Shown: positions 1-9,480 of the stretch, piece by piece
How positions within the stretch are numbered: the first letter of the stretch is position 1
Layout: every line of letters starts with the position of its first letter
Origin: Nitrospira sp.
Lineage (GTDB): Bacteria; Nitrospirota; Nitrospiria; Nitrospirales; Nitrospiraceae
Assembly (NCBI GenBank): GCA_029194675.1
Contig: JARFXP010000002.1
Location: 1 to 64,000 of the forward strand
DNA length: 64,000 nt
Reading direction: 5' to 3'
Position numbers and translations under genes: made by a program
The notes under the pieces: generated by a model
Told to the model about the DNA's origin: nothing
What the model saw: only the letters and a program-made list of their open reading frames with translations
The model's database searches: none

Positions 1-383
1 CGGAAATCAACGACATCACGTCAAGCAGTGGAGTCTGGTGCGATCACTCACAGTTTGTGACGAGTTCGGCCGTGCTGACCTATCGCCTCTTGGAGCGGAC
101 CATCATCACCGGACAAATGCTCTACGGTTATGGATTGCGAACCGCGGAGGAAGGTGCAAAGACCAATTCCTCGCACGAGCCCTCGTATACGGTCTATAAT
201 TTGTCCCTTGCGCATACGATCCCGCTGCCCTGGCATGGACAGAAACTGCTGTTTGGGTTTGATATTATCAACCTGTTTGATCAACAATATTTCTACAACA
301 GTGGTGAGGGCAGCATCGGGCTCGGTGTGGCCCATGCGGGAATGCCACGCTCATTTTTCTTCCGTGGGCAATGGTTCTTCTGA
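1..383 (+). CDS. TonB-dependent receptor, C-terminal fragment
   Basis: The reading frame is open from the window edge (codons in phase with base 3) to the stop at 383, so the gene starts outside the window. The visible ~126 residues alternate polar and hydrophobic positions as in outer-membrane beta strands. They include the FDIINLFDQQYF-type strand usual near the end of TonB-dependent receptors and finish with an aromatic Phe (GQWFF), the signature for BAM-mediated insertion. By family, it is an outer-membrane importer of siderophores, metals or cofactors energised by TonB. The following gene carries a TonB C-terminal-like domain, which fits this role. The substrate cannot be told from this fragment. 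Confidence 0.8.
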   Translation, partial: EINDITSSSGVWCDHSQFVTSSAVLTYRLLERTIITGQMLYGYGLRTAEEGAKTNSSHEPSYTVYNLSLAHTIPLPWHGQKLLFGFDIINLFDQQYFYNSGEGSIGLGVAHAGMPRSFFFRGQWFF

Positions 384-390
384 GGAGGAG

Positions 391-418
391 AAGGTTGAGG
401 TCAAGGTCGAGGTTAAGG
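391..418. repeat. Short degenerate hexamer repeat
   Basis: Purine-rich tandem units of the form AAGGTTGAGGTCAAGGTCGA lie directly after the receptor stop codon. They are typical low-complexity intergenic sequence, and no function is evident. Confidence 0.4.
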
Positions 419-473
419 CAGAATATGTTTTTTCCTCAGTCTAAAACCTAAGGCAATGGGGGAGAGTGACACG

Positions 474-911
474 GTGTTGAAGCTATGGCCGGCTATTCCA
501 GCGTGCGCGTTCGTCATGTATCTAGTTCCCGTTCCAGCGTGCGCGGCGGCGGGCGGTGAAGATACGCACGAGAGCGACCATCAGGAGGATGTTCTCGAGT
601 TGCCGGAAGTGCATGTCCATGGGGCTCCCCTCAACAAAGACCAACAATTGGGCCCTGTCGCGAAGTCCACTCCCTGGCCGGGCATTCCCGCCTCGCTCGA
701 AGGCCAAGAACTCGATGATTGGATGAAGGCCCGCCTGTTAGTCTCCAAACATGCGAAGGTCACCGTCGTGGTACTCGAACCCTGCAGACATCGAGAGCTC
801 ACGACTGCCGGAATCAATGCGCTCGGCAAATGGACCTTCGAGCCGCAAATGAAAGGGGACGAGCCAGTCGACGGCGAGGTGACCGTTCGCATTCATTTCA
901 GAACCAGATAG
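474..911 (+). CDS. Periplasmic protein with TonB C-terminal-like domain
   Basis: I start this gene at GTG 474 because a GGGGGAGAG ribosome site precedes it by about 8 nt; the upstream ATG at 456 lies on that site. The ~145-aa product has a hydrophobic N-terminal segment ending in Ala residues (likely signal peptide) and an acidic/His-rich linker. Residues ~90-145 resemble the TonB C-terminal fold: a helix-strand unit with VVVLEPCRHRELTTAGINAL, then KWTFEPQ and EVTVRIHF (compare the W.F.PA..G.PV....V.F.F pattern). It lacks an obvious TonB proline-rich box. It sits 90 nt after the receptor and may assist it, or be a TonB-like accessory protein. The exact role is inferred. Confidence 0.6.
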   Translation: MLKLWPAIPACAFVMYLVPVPACAAAGGEDTHESDHQEDVLELPEVHVHGAPLNKDQQLGPVAKSTPWPGIPASLEGQELDDWMKARLLVSKHAKVTVVVLEPCRHRELTTAGINALGKWTFEPQMKGDEPVDGEVTVRIHFRTR

Positions 912-935
912 GAAGGTCACTGGTCATTAGTCAAC

Positions 936-986
936 GGTCATTGGACAGAGACAAGGAAAATTCTGATAATGTGTTTTCCAATGACC
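936..986. repeat. Intergenic inverted repeat
   Basis: GGTCATTGG (936-944) is mirrored by CCAATGACC (978-986). It is embedded in a run of related GGTCA/GACCAATGA words and could form a hairpin between the TonB-like gene and the PAP2 gene. There is no T-tract, so it is not a clear terminator. Confidence 0.45.
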
Positions 987-1004
987 AATGACTCGTGACT
1001 GATC

Positions 1005-1589
1005 ATGACCTGGGACGAATCTCTATTCCTGGCCATCAACGGGCTGGCAGGCCGGTCAGCGGTTGCCGATCAGTTCTTTCTGCAACTGGGACACCGCAGC
1101 CTGCTCTATGTTCCCGGAGCTTGCGCCGGTGTCTATTGGATCTGGGCCAACAGGCGCGAGGCGTTGTTTGGAGGTCCAGTTCTAGGAGCAGCGGTCGGGT
1201 TTTCAGATTTCGCAGGCGGCCAGCTCAAATGGGTTTTTGAACGAGTCCGGCCATGCCGAGCGCTCAGCGAATCTGTCAAGATCGAGCCGAATGGGTGTGG
1301 AGGATTATTCAGCTTTCCGTCGAATCACGCGGCCAACACAGCGGCTGTCGCCGCGTTCTTGCAAGTTCTCTATCCCAAGTCCGGCTGGGTCAGTTGGCCG
1401 ATTGTCGCGCTGGTTGGATTTGCAAGGGTATATGTCGGCGCACATTACGTGACCGATGTGCTCGGTGGATGGATGCTCGGAGGGGCACTGGGTGGAGGGG
1501 CCGCCTGGGCGCTACTGCGATGGCCTAGGTTCAGGAAGAAATTGGAAGGGGTTGTGAGGCCGATCAAGGAAGTGGATGTGCGGTCCTAA
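1005..1589 (+). CDS. PAP2-family phosphatase (membrane)
   Basis: This 194-aa integral membrane protein has the three PAP2/acid-phosphatase signatures in order: K-x6-RP-like (KWVFERVRP, ~75-83), PSNH (~105-108, the family's PSGH position) and R-x5-H-x3-D (RVYVGAHYVTDVLGG, ~140-154). These residues form the vanadate-type phosphatase site. The family dephosphorylates phosphatidate, undecaprenyl-pyrophosphate or phosphatidylglycerophosphate, and the substrate here is not decided by sequence. Four to five hydrophobic segments are visible. No strong Shine-Dalgarno precedes ATG 1005. The gene converges on the CobW-type gene with 3 nt between stop codons. Confidence 0.85.
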   Translation: MTWDESLFLAINGLAGRSAVADQFFLQLGHRSLLYVPGACAGVYWIWANRREALFGGPVLGAAVGFSDFAGGQLKWVFERVRPCRALSESVKIEPNGCGGLFSFPSNHAANTAAVAAFLQVLYPKSGWVSWPIVALVGFARVYVGAHYVTDVLGGWMLGGALGGGAAWALLRWPRFRKKLEGVVRPIKEVDVRS

Positions 1590-1592
1590 AGC

Positions 1593-2567
1593 TTACGAAG
1601 TCCTCTGGTGGTGTTCCACCGTGGCTAAGAGCTCAGCCCCCAGACGGTCCACATCGTATCCCCTCCCGATCAGCACCAGCGTCGGCTCCGGTTCATCCAA
1701 GAGAGTGAGCGGTGTGATTGTGGCCTGCCCCGGCGGCGCATACTGGAATTCCTGCAGCTCCGGTTCCTGCGCGAATCGGAAATAGCCTTTCGCCCGTTCA
1801 AGTTCTTTTGGGAAGGTTTTGATCCAGGCCAGAAACCTCCGACGATTGAGCGGGCCGGGCAACGGGATCGTGGTCGCGATGGGATGGTAGGGCGCTCGCT
1901 GATGTGAGGCAACTCGCGACTTACTGAATTGCACATTGGTAGGAGTTGCTGGTTTCGGTGAGGGATGCGGAGCCAACAGGTCGGCGGCATCGAGGCGCGC
2001 GTGCGACGTTTCCCATAGGCGAGCATAGGGGTTTTGTTCGAGGATGGCGGCACGGAACCGCTCCCAATGGCCTGGGACATAGAGGTCCCGCTTGTTCAAG
2101 ATCAGTTCATCGGCACAACGGATGGCTTGTGTCGTCACATAGGCGGCGGAGTGACTTTCCTCCGCCGATACCGGATGCAGAAGGGCCATGACTCGTTCAA
2201 GAGAAGCCAACCGGGCCGTATAGGCATCAGTCACCGCATCGATCACTTCAGCCGGATCGGCGAGGCCTGAGCATTCCAGAATCAGCACATCCGATCCATG
2301 ATCGCGCACCAGCTGCGCAATCCCCCAAGAGAGATCCTCCTTCGTATCGCAACAGACACAGCCGCCGGCGAGGTTCATGACTTGTTCGGCGAGCGTTCCG
2401 GCCCGAGGACCATCGATGCTGATCGATCCGGCTTCGTTCATCAGTACGCCGGTTCGTTGGCCCTGTGCTTTCCAATACTCCAGCAGCCGCATCAGCAGCG
2501 TGGTCTTCCCGGCGCCGAGCGAGCCGCAGAGAATGTAGAAGGGGGCTGGAGTGAAGGTCATACTCAT
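1593..2567 (-). CDS. CobW/G3E-family GTPase (metallochaperone)
   Basis: This 324-aa protein opens with a Walker A loop (GSLGAGKTT, ~15-23), followed by the switch I Asn/Glu segment (LMNEAG) and the metal-binding GGCVCC (CxCC, ~68-73). ECSGLADP (Walker B/G3 region) and the guanine-specificity motif NKRD (~158) come next, and the C-terminal half fits a CobW_C domain. G3E GTPases deliver Zn, Co or other metals to client proteins, and the CxCC binds the cargo metal. Two in-frame ATGs (2567 and 2561) are possible; AAGG lies just upstream. It is transcribed away from asnB. No partner enzyme adjoins it, so the metal and client are unknown. Confidence 0.88.
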   Translation of the reverse strand: MSMTFTPAPFYILCGSLGAGKTTLLMRLLEYWKAQGQRTGVLMNEAGSISIDGPRAGTLAEQVMNLAGGCVCCDTKEDLSWGIAQLVRDHGSDVLILECSGLADPAEVIDAVTDAYTARLASLERVMALLHPVSAEESHSAAYVTTQAIRCADELILNKRDLYVPGHWERFRAAILEQNPYARLWETSHARLDAADLLAPHPSPKPATPTNVQFSKSRVASHQRAPYHPIATTIPLPGPLNRRRFLAWIKTFPKELERAKGYFRFAQEPELQEFQYAPPGQATITPLTLLDEPEPTLVLIGRGYDVDRLGAELLATVEHHQRTS

Positions 2568-2826
2568 CCTTGATCAAGCACGTACTATTGTACCGGGATA
2601 GGTCCAGAACATGAAGGGCGGGGAGGTGGAAGATTCTGCTGCGCCGGTTGTCCGGCAATGGCCCCGTCAATAGCCGGCGGCGTGAGGCTGTAACAAATGG
2701 CGTCCATTATTGACGACCCAGCTCACCCTGTGCTTAATAGAGCTGGGGATATGGCTTATTTATACCTACGTTTATCCACCAGGTCTCTTGCCTCTCCGCT
2801 CACTTCGCACCGAAAGGCCTGAATCC

Positions 2827-4767
2827 ATGTGCGGCATTCTCGGGCGGTTCTATCGACAACCGGCTCACCGATCGTCTTTTACGAAGAATGACTTAATCAC
2901 ATTGGCCCACCGTGGCCCTGATGGATCCGGTGTGTACACCGATTCTCATATCCAGTTCGGACACACTCGGCTCGCCATCATTGATTTGACCGAAGGCGGG
3001 CATCAGCCAATGACCTACGAGCATGGCCGCTATGTCATGACGTACAACGGCGAGGTCTATAACTATCTCGAAGTTCGCGCGGAACTCCAAACCAAGGGCG
3101 AACGGTTTGTCACTAATTCCGATACCGAAGTTCTCCTGTCGGCGTACAAGGTCTGGGGACGCGAGTGTGTGTCGCATTTTCGTGGGATGTTTGCGTTCGC
3201 ATTGTGGGATCGAAGAGAGAAAAGCCTTTTCCTGGCGCGCGATCGCTGCGGAGAAAAACCTCTTTTCTATCACAGAGATAATCAGTGTCTCATGTTTGCT
3301 TCGGAACTAAAGGGACTCCTGCCGATGCTGGCATCACGCCCCGCGCTTGATCCGTCGGTAGTGGATATGTACCTGCACTATCAGTATGTTCCTGAGCCGC
3401 TGAGCCTGCTTCAAGGTGTGCAGAAAATTCCGGCAGGTCATACGCTCATGTTGTCGCTCGACAACTGGTTTGCCGAACCGATGCGCTATTGGAGTGTAGA
3501 GGAGCCGCCGAAAATCAGCGGCTTGCCGATGGATAGTCCCGGTATGCTGCGTTGCATTCGTGAAGCCCTGGAAGAGGCGGTAAAGTTGACTCTGCGTTCC
3601 GATGTGCCTGTAGGAGTAGCGCTGTCCGGTGGGATCGATTCCGCGGCCATTGCCGCTCTGGCGCAACAACACTCCTCCGAACCGTTACACGCATTTTCCG
3701 TCGGGTATCCTGGCCGTCCTCCTTATGATGAGCGCGAGCAAGCGCGCCGTTTGGCTGAGCAGTTGGGCATGATCGTCCACGAGGTGGAGTTACCTGTCGA
3801 GAACTTCGTGGATTTTTTCCCACAGCTTGTGCGTGCCATGGATGAACCGATAGCGGACTCTGCGGCCTTCGGACATTACTCTGTGCCCAAGGCGGCAGCC
3901 GATCTGGGTATTAAGGTGCTGCTCAACGGTCTGGGTGCTGACGAGCTTTTCTGGGGGTATGGTTGGGTCACGCAGGCCTTGACCACTAGCCAGATCCTGG
4001 CAACTTCGCCGATGTTGAATGCAATCATCCCTCTGACGGCTTCACCAGGCCTGCAGCGATTTCTCGGTACAATGATGTGCTATCCTCGTGCTCCTTCCCT
4101 GTGTCAGCGCTGGGCCTCGTTGTTGTATGGAGTGGGAACCTTGCCGAAGCCGGTTCAGCAGCTGCACTTTTATGCGGCCGATCTCATTTTCAGAGAGACT
4201 TTTGATATTAAGCACGGTGCCTATGGTCCAGCCATGCGCACGATCAGCGAGCAGAATCCGTTCAGACCGACTGATATCGGCCCACGCAACGTGGAGCAAA
4301 TGCCGGCCGCGGTCATCCGGATGCTGTTCGACACGTGGCTTGTGTCCAATTGTCTCTCACTGGGAGATCGTGTGAGCATGAGTGTAGGTGTGGAAACACG
4401 CTTTCCATTCCTTGATGTGGGACTCATTGAACTTGTCATGGCGTTGCGCAGCAAGCAGCATGATCATACGTTATGGCACAAAGCTTGGTTGCGCGGGGCT
4501 TTGAAGGGTCTTCTCCCCGAGGAAGTGCTGAGGCGGAGAAAAACCGGCTTCCAACCTCCGACATGGAAATGGTTATCGGGCGTCGTCGCGCGTTATGGTA
4601 ACAATCTGTACGAAAACAGCCTAACGAGAGCCGGTATCCTGAATAGCGCGAAAATTGATCATGTTCTGGAGATGTCTAAACGGCGCTTGTCGGACCTCTA
4701 TTTCGCCTATAAGCTGGTTCTGCTTGAAGAATGGCACAAGAGCGTGGTAGAGGCCGATAGTTCGTAA
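2827..4767 (+). CDS. asnB: Asparagine synthetase (glutamine-hydrolysing)
   Basis: The start at 2827 is fixed by biology: class II amidotransferases need Cys at position 2, and this ORF reads MCGILGRFY from there even though the frame is open upstream. The 646-aa protein has the N-terminal glutaminase domain (RLAIIDLTEGGHQPM, YNGEVYNY, SDTEVLL) and a C-terminal synthetase domain with the PP-loop LSGGIDSAA (~266) and later GLGADELFWGY. It makes Asn, or amidates a related carboxylate, from Asp, Gln and ATP. Length fits the long AsnB group often found in polysaccharide/exosortase loci. It is a single gene with >250 nt of upstream sequence. The intact Cys2 argues against a lasso cyclase. Confidence 0.9.
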   Translation: MCGILGRFYRQPAHRSSFTKNDLITLAHRGPDGSGVYTDSHIQFGHTRLAIIDLTEGGHQPMTYEHGRYVMTYNGEVYNYLEVRAELQTKGERFVTNSDTEVLLSAYKVWGRECVSHFRGMFAFALWDRREKSLFLARDRCGEKPLFYHRDNQCLMFASELKGLLPMLASRPALDPSVVDMYLHYQYVPEPLSLLQGVQKIPAGHTLMLSLDNWFAEPMRYWSVEEPPKISGLPMDSPGMLRCIREALEEAVKLTLRSDVPVGVALSGGIDSAAIAALAQQHSSEPLHAFSVGYPGRPPYDEREQARRLAEQLGMIVHEVELPVENFVDFFPQLVRAMDEPIADSAAFGHYSVPKAAADLGIKVLLNGLGADELFWGYGWVTQALTTSQILATSPMLNAIIPLTASPGLQRFLGTMMCYPRAPSLCQRWASLLYGVGTLPKPVQQLHFYAADLIFRETFDIKHGAYGPAMRTISEQNPFRPTDIGPRNVEQMPAAVIRMLFDTWLVSNCLSLGDRVSMSVGVETRFPFLDVGLIELVMALRSKQHDHTLWHKAWLRGALKGLLPEEVLRRRKTGFQPPTWKWLSGVVARYGNNLYENSLTRAGILNSAKIDHVLEMSKRRLSDLYFAYKLVLLEEWHKSVVEADSS

Positions 4768-5156
4768 CATTTCAATGCGTGACCACTGTATTTTTACCGC
4801 TGTACGGAACGCCGTCCGCAGCATCGGGGTTACGATCTGACAGTTCACTACCGGCCGGCTAGGCATGACGAGAGAATCCGAATAGTGCAGACTTGGGGAT
4901 AGTTCCGACATCAGGATCGTAGTCACGAATGTCTGGAGAATGACCGCATACATCCTACCTGGGTTGGATCATCCGAAGTTCGCGTGACCAGTCTGCTGCC
5001 TGCTGACTCCGCAGGTGTTGAAGACACGAGGCTTCAACCCATTGTGGAACATCTCATCCATCATCCGCCCATTGGGTTCAAGGCATTCATCGAACCTCGG
5101 TACCGGACTGATGGAGCGAAGTAAGAAATATCGGGCCTCTTCACGAAGGAAGAGGA

Positions 5157-5246
5157 TTGACAATTCTTCCTGCCTAGGGTACTGCTCCGGTCCGAAATGT
5201 AGTAGAGCGTCTTCCAAACAAATTTGAGGAAGTGCTATGCCTCAAA
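5157..5246 (+). promoter_or_regulatory. Candidate parAB promoter/operator
   Basis: A TTGACA hexamer (5157-5162) is followed 17 nt later by a weak TACTGC. Further down, TTTGAGG (5223-5229) and CCTCAAA (5240-5246) form a perfect inverted repeat with a 10-nt spacer, ~60 nt before parA. The repeat has operator-like geometry, and plasmid parAB operons are usually autoregulated. The rest of the 4768-5308 gap shows no convincing gene. Confidence 0.35.
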
Positions 5247-5308
5247 CAGAGTTCAGCTGGGTAGGTTTCATGTAGCATTCACCGGCCCATGAAAAAGGAG
5301 AACTGTCG

Positions 5309-6091
5309 ATGAAAACGTTGGTCCTAGCCAATCAGAAGGGCGGCGTGGGGAAAACGGCGATTGCCTGCCAACTTGGGTACTTTCTCGTCGAATACCTCAA
5401 GAAACGAGTGTTGATCATTGACTTGGACCATCAGGGGAACACGTCGAAAAACATCATTATGTCGAACCTGGCCACCACCTCGACGACCACAGCCAATCAA
5501 CTGCTGACCGAACATGTCACCACTATTGAGGAGGGAAACTTCGTGGTGATCCCGTCGCACGGTGATCTCTTGAGACTCGAAAGACGGGAAGAAGATCACA
5601 ACCAATTCGCGACGAACCTCAAACTCTTCCTGAACGAAATAGATGACCGGTTTGATGTGGCTATTATTGACACGAATCCGAACCCCGATATTCGTGTACT
5701 TGCCTCGCTCGTGGTGGGTGATTTTGTGCTGTCGCCCATTCAATTGAATCAAGAGGCCGTCGATGGCATTGCCGCGCTACGGGCGCAGGTCTTAAAGATA
5801 CAAAGTACATTGAATAAAGATCTTCGATTCATTGGTCTCCTTCCGAACCTTGTGGAGCCCACTCCCTTTCAACGCGCCAATTTCGAACAGCTCTGTACGG
5901 CTTTTGCCTCGCTGTTCATTCGACTGGATGATGGACGTATGGCCGCCATTCCCTCGCGCACGGCTGTGGCTGAAGCCCAGGCGATGGGGGCGCCCATCTG
6001 GACATTGCAAAAAACGAGTTCACGCGATGCGTGGATGCATCTCAAACCGATCTTTCATAAAGTTGCTCATACGATGGGGGTTACAGAATGA
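5309..6091 (+). CDS. parA: ParA-family partition ATPase
   Basis: The start ATG has a good AAAAAGGAG site 7 nt upstream. The 260-aa protein has the deviant Walker A box KGGVGKT (10-16), the Walker A' region LIIDLDHQGNTSK (~36-48) and a Walker B-like VAIIDTNPNPD. Length and layout match ParA/Soj ATPases without an N-terminal HTH (type Ib-like size). ParA forms a nucleotide-dependent pattern on the nucleoid that moves ParB-bound centromeres. Stop and start overlap the next gene (ATGA), so the pair is translationally coupled. Its place in an IS-rich region and its ParB partner suggest a plasmid or integrative element origin rather than the host chromosomal parAB. Confidence 0.9.
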   Translation: MKTLVLANQKGGVGKTAIACQLGYFLVEYLKKRVLIIDLDHQGNTSKNIIMSNLATTSTTTANQLLTEHVTTIEEGNFVVIPSHGDLLRLERREEDHNQFATNLKLFLNEIDDRFDVAIIDTNPNPDIRVLASLVVGDFVLSPIQLNQEAVDGIAALRAQVLKIQSTLNKDLRFIGLLPNLVEPTPFQRANFEQLCTAFASLFIRLDDGRMAAIPSRTAVAEAQAMGAPIWTLQKTSSRDAWMHLKPIFHKVAHTMGVTE

Positions 6092-7023
6092 AAAAGCCAA
6101 TCACAGCAACACTGGATCTCACGGCTCTTGATCGTACCGCTCCTGCTCCCACTTCCGATCCGATCGCCAAAGAACGGACCGTGACGGCTGAAGTTTTAGG
6201 GCGCCCGCTTCAAATTCCGGTCAAGGACATTGATGAAGATCCAGCCCAGCCACGCCAAGAATTCGATGCGGTGAGTATGGAGGAATTGGAGAATAGTATC
6301 AGGCTGCACGGAGTCAAAACGCCCGTGTCGATCCGTCCTCACCCCACCGAGCAGAAACGATGGGTCTTGAATTTTGGAGCACGCCGACTCAGGGCCTCCA
6401 AATCTGCCGGGAAACCCACGATTCCCGCGTTCGTCGATCGGTCGCATACCGATTACCAGCAAGTCATCGAGAATTTGCAGCGGGAAGATCTGAAACCTCG
6501 TGAACTGGCGATGTTTATCAAAAGAAAGATGGACGAAGGGGAGAAGCAGGCGCAAATTGCAGAACTCCTTGGGGTGAATCGGTCCATGGTCACGAATCAT
6601 TTAGCGCTCATCGACCCTCCGGGTTGCATTGAGGAGATTTATACGTCTGGAAAATGTCTCTCAGCGAAGACGCTCTACGATTTGCGAAATCTGCACAAGG
6701 AGTTTCCCAAGGACGTCGAGCGATGGTGTGCCACTGCTCAGGAGATTACACGTGCGACGGTGTCGGCGTTATCTGCTAAACTCAGAGGCCCACGAAGATC
6801 AAGCATCGCCTCACCGAAAGGTGAGCAAGGGAGCGAGGAGCGGATGCTCAGTCCGGCGACAACAATGCCTTCGTTGATCGTCATCTTTCAGGATCGATCA
6901 GGAACGGTGGACCTGCATCACGCACCGCAGCAACCAAACCACCTCATCGTCCATTTTGCGGATGGGAAGCAGGAGGAAGTGCCTGCGCGGCAATGTCAGA
7001 TTGACCAGATCATTTTCCAGTAA
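6088..7023 (+). CDS. parB: ParB/KorB-like centromere-binding protein
   Basis: This 311-aa protein overlaps parA by 4 nt. Residues ~45-125 form the ParB/Srx CTPase-type domain: DEDPAQPRQEF, SIRLHGVKTPVSIRP, then NFGARRLRAS (GxRR box) and VIENLQREDL. The HTH follows (QAQIAELLGVNRSMVTNHLALI, ~150-171). The last ~55 residues (FQDRSGTVDLHHAP onward) look like a small beta-rich domain of the KorB C-terminal kind, which is inferred from pattern only. ParB nucleates at palindromic sites and loads as a clamp. Four identical 20-bp palindromes lie downstream, the first 153 nt past the stop, and are the obvious candidate sites. Confidence 0.88.
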   Translation: MKKPITATLDLTALDRTAPAPTSDPIAKERTVTAEVLGRPLQIPVKDIDEDPAQPRQEFDAVSMEELENSIRLHGVKTPVSIRPHPTEQKRWVLNFGARRLRASKSAGKPTIPAFVDRSHTDYQQVIENLQREDLKPRELAMFIKRKMDEGEKQAQIAELLGVNRSMVTNHLALIDPPGCIEEIYTSGKCLSAKTLYDLRNLHKEFPKDVERWCATAQEITRATVSALSAKLRGPRRSSIASPKGEQGSEERMLSPATTMPSLIVIFQDRSGTVDLHHAPQQPNHLIVHFADGKQEEVPARQCQIDQIIFQ

Positions 7024-7039
7024 CCCCCTGCTATAGGTT

Positions 7040-7068
7040 CCCCTCTCCAATCCCATGATGGGGAGGGG
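7040..7068 (+). terminator. GC-rich hairpin after parB
   Basis: CCCCTCTCCA (7040-7049) pairs with TGGGGAGGGG (7059-7068) with one mismatch, 17 nt after the parB stop. There is no T-run, so intrinsic termination is uncertain. Confidence 0.35.
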
Positions 7069-7176
7069 GGCGACCACTCATTACACAATAATCGTTTTGC
7101 CATCCATTAGTTTTTCAGATTGACATCCTGCCGTTTCAGCTGAACCCAGTCAAAAAAACATGAGTTGGCGAACATG

Positions 7177-7196
7177 TTGTTGGACATGTCCAACAA
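7177..7196. promoter_or_regulatory. 20-bp palindrome, copy 1 (candidate ParB site)
   Basis: The sequence TTGTTGGACATGTCCAACAA is a perfect palindrome. Identical copies occur at 11342, 13692 and 15442 and nowhere else that I could see. It is 153 nt downstream of parB. The flank GAGTTGGCGAACATG resembles that of copy 2. The remaining 7070-7575 stretch shows no gene. Confidence 0.6.
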
Positions 7197-7574
7197 AACA
7201 CCTCGCCATTCTTTGCCACCCTTCACGACTTAGCCTGCCTTTTCAACTGGGATGGCTAATCGGTTCTGAAGGCGTGTGAATGTGAAGTGGACAACGATGA
7301 AATGAGGTCAGCGCACTGGTTGTCCAGCGATGTCCATTCGCGGTCGTGGTTGCAGAGGAAAGGAGGATGGAATCGGTCCAGGAGCAGTTGAGGTTATAGC
7401 TTGGGCTCTATGTAACGGCTCAAGATAAAAGTGCGGCTATCGATGGTTGAGAATGGACATCAAGTATCTGGATGCCCGCGAGCTTATTGGGCACGACACG
7501 CGAGGTGAGACTTGGCACCAAGGACTTGTGTTGTGTCCTTAAGGTGATGGGCAGACAAGAGGCCACAAAGACGA

Positions 7575-8815
7575 CTAAGATGTGCGCGTCGATGCGGCGT
7601 TCGAGTTGGTGGTAGATGGGACGCAGTGGCAGATCGTCCTTGAGGGTTTGAACGTCTTCTCAATCGCAGTTAGCTGGATAGCGAACTGCCAGAGATCTTC
7701 GTGGTCTCGCCCGCAGAGATTGGTGCGCAATAGTGAGCGGCCTTCGCGCCGACACAGCGCTCGCAGCTTCTTCCGATTGAGGCGGAAAGAGAAGCTAGGA
7801 TGGCCAAGAGAGGGTTCACCGCAAGCCGTCCCGTCCGCAGGACGGGTGGCCTTGGCTTGGGGCAAGACGACGTCGATCATCCGTCAGGTGGCTCACTCAC
7901 GTCTCTTAACCGCACCGAGCTTGAGCAGCAACGGTCACCTGTCGTTGAGCCACATCAGCTCGAGTGGCTGCAGTCGTTTGACGACCATCTTGATCTGCCG
8001 CCGGCGCATGGCGCGTTCCGTGTGGATACGATCGCGACTTTCGGCGAACAGGGACCGCTTGCCCTCCTGCGGCAATCGCTCCTCATTAACGCCCTGGAGC
8101 ACCGAGGCTCAGGACAAATACAAAATACAAATAGAGGAGATCGTGCTCCAGTTTGGGGAGTCTGCCATCGGGTATGCCAACCAGGTAATAGGCGGGGGGA
8201 TCGGCTGCCCGCATGTCCTCAAGCACCTCGCCAAGGGGAATGCCGCGGTCCATCACCCAGGTCCGTTTCGCTTTGCCGCATTGCGCCTTAATCTGCTGCA
8301 AGAATCCCTTGAGTGTGGTCTTGTCAGCGATGTTCCGCGTCAGCACTTCGTGAGTGAGAGAGAAACCCTCCGGGGTGACGACCAAAGCGATGGAGACTTG
8401 CGAACAGTCGGAGTGTTTATTGCGATTGGAACCGTAGCGGAGCTCGTCACTCTCGTCTTTCGGTGGTGAGGATTCGAAGCCGGTGCTGGTCAGGTCGTAG
8501 AGCAGGATATCGAACTGGGCGCTGAAGAGTTCTTGCCAGGGCTCGGTCAGATGATGGAACAGCGCCATTTTGTGGGGCAGCACTTTGTCGAGGTAACGAT
8601 ACAGCGCATTGTTCTCCACGAGCCGAACGTCCGTGCCTGGCAGATCGTCCGCGGCGCTTTGCTCAAGCCACAGCCGGTGTCATTCGCTGCCAGGATCGAG
8701 CAGGCGGTACACCGTCAGCGTCTGCAGGGTGTGCTTCCAACCGGTGCCGTCGCGACTGTCGGGCAGGCGTACATGCCAAAAAGCGATAGCGCCTAACCTG
8801 CTCGTACAGGTGACG
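7575..8815 (-). pseudogene. IS1634-family transposase remnant
   Basis: Read on the minus strand, fragments of one DDE transposase appear in order but in different frames. First comes WKHTLQTLTVYRLLDPGSE with an in-frame stop (~8700-8800). Then a 177-codon block contains YDLTSTGFE (first catalytic Asp), VMDRGIPLGEVLEDM (second Asp region) and YLVGIPDGRLPKLE (8086-8619). Next is MRRRQIKMVVKRL (~8000), and last REGRSLLRTNL with LWQFAIQLTAIEKTFK (~7620-7780, catalytic Glu region). This order is that of IS1634-type transposases. Stops, frameshifts and internal deletions make it non-functional. Terminal repeats were not resolved. Confidence 0.75.
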
Positions 8816-8835
8816 GGGGCCTAATATGCACCCCC

Positions 8836-9356
8836 TTGTCGCGGCCGATGTCACTCCGTCGCATCAAGCCGTACCTGGACGCCATGCTCCTTGGCATGTT
8901 AGGGCACCTTACGGTGGGTGAGAAATATGGTCCGTTGCGTGTGCCGTTGAACATCGTCCTTGAGCGCCTCGCTCATCCCTCTTGTCATCATCTGGTCACG
9001 TGGCGAACAGCGGTGGCTCTTGTGGGCCACGTTACGAACGAACCATATTGGTACAGTCAACCGCGTGCAGGAATTCCTGGCCCAAGCAGTCACGCCGCTG
9101 TCCGCTGGCACCGGACCGGTCTGGTGCTCGCCCATGCTGGATAACCTTGTGACGGCCTTCTTGCTCTATGTTGAAGGCCTGCGATCCCTCGCTACCATTG
9201 TGATGCGCAGCGTATCCAAGAGGATGACTTATGGTCTGTCGTCTTCAGTATCTCGGTCGTGATGACCTCGCTGCCGATCTGACGAGGACAGTGGCCCCGA
9301 TTTGTGTATTTGTCAGCCACTCATGGAGTGATCCGCGGCTAATGAGCGGTGGCTGA
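8836..9356. other. Degenerate sequence, no recognisable gene
   Basis: Only short ORFs with no family resemblance are seen. A minus-strand stretch reading GSEVITTEIL near 9260 faintly recalls IS982 transposase N-termini, but the rest does not follow. Confidence 0.4.
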
Positions 9357-9480
9357 TTAAGCGCCACGGATCTTCGGACTGTGTCTTTCGTCGCCAGTGC
9401 TCCTCATGCCGTTGAACGAGTCGCGCAGATACACGAGAGGCTGGCGAACGATGAGCATCTGATCAAGGAGCCGAAAGAGG

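Noticed and set aside
2827-4767. Asparagine synthetase as the missing lasso cyclase
   Set aside because: It keeps Cys2 and a complete glutaminase domain, which lasso cyclases lack, and lies 32 kb from the precursor on the other strand.
8899-9300. IS982-type transposase on the minus strand
   Set aside because: Only a short EVITTEI-like match; nothing further along follows the family.
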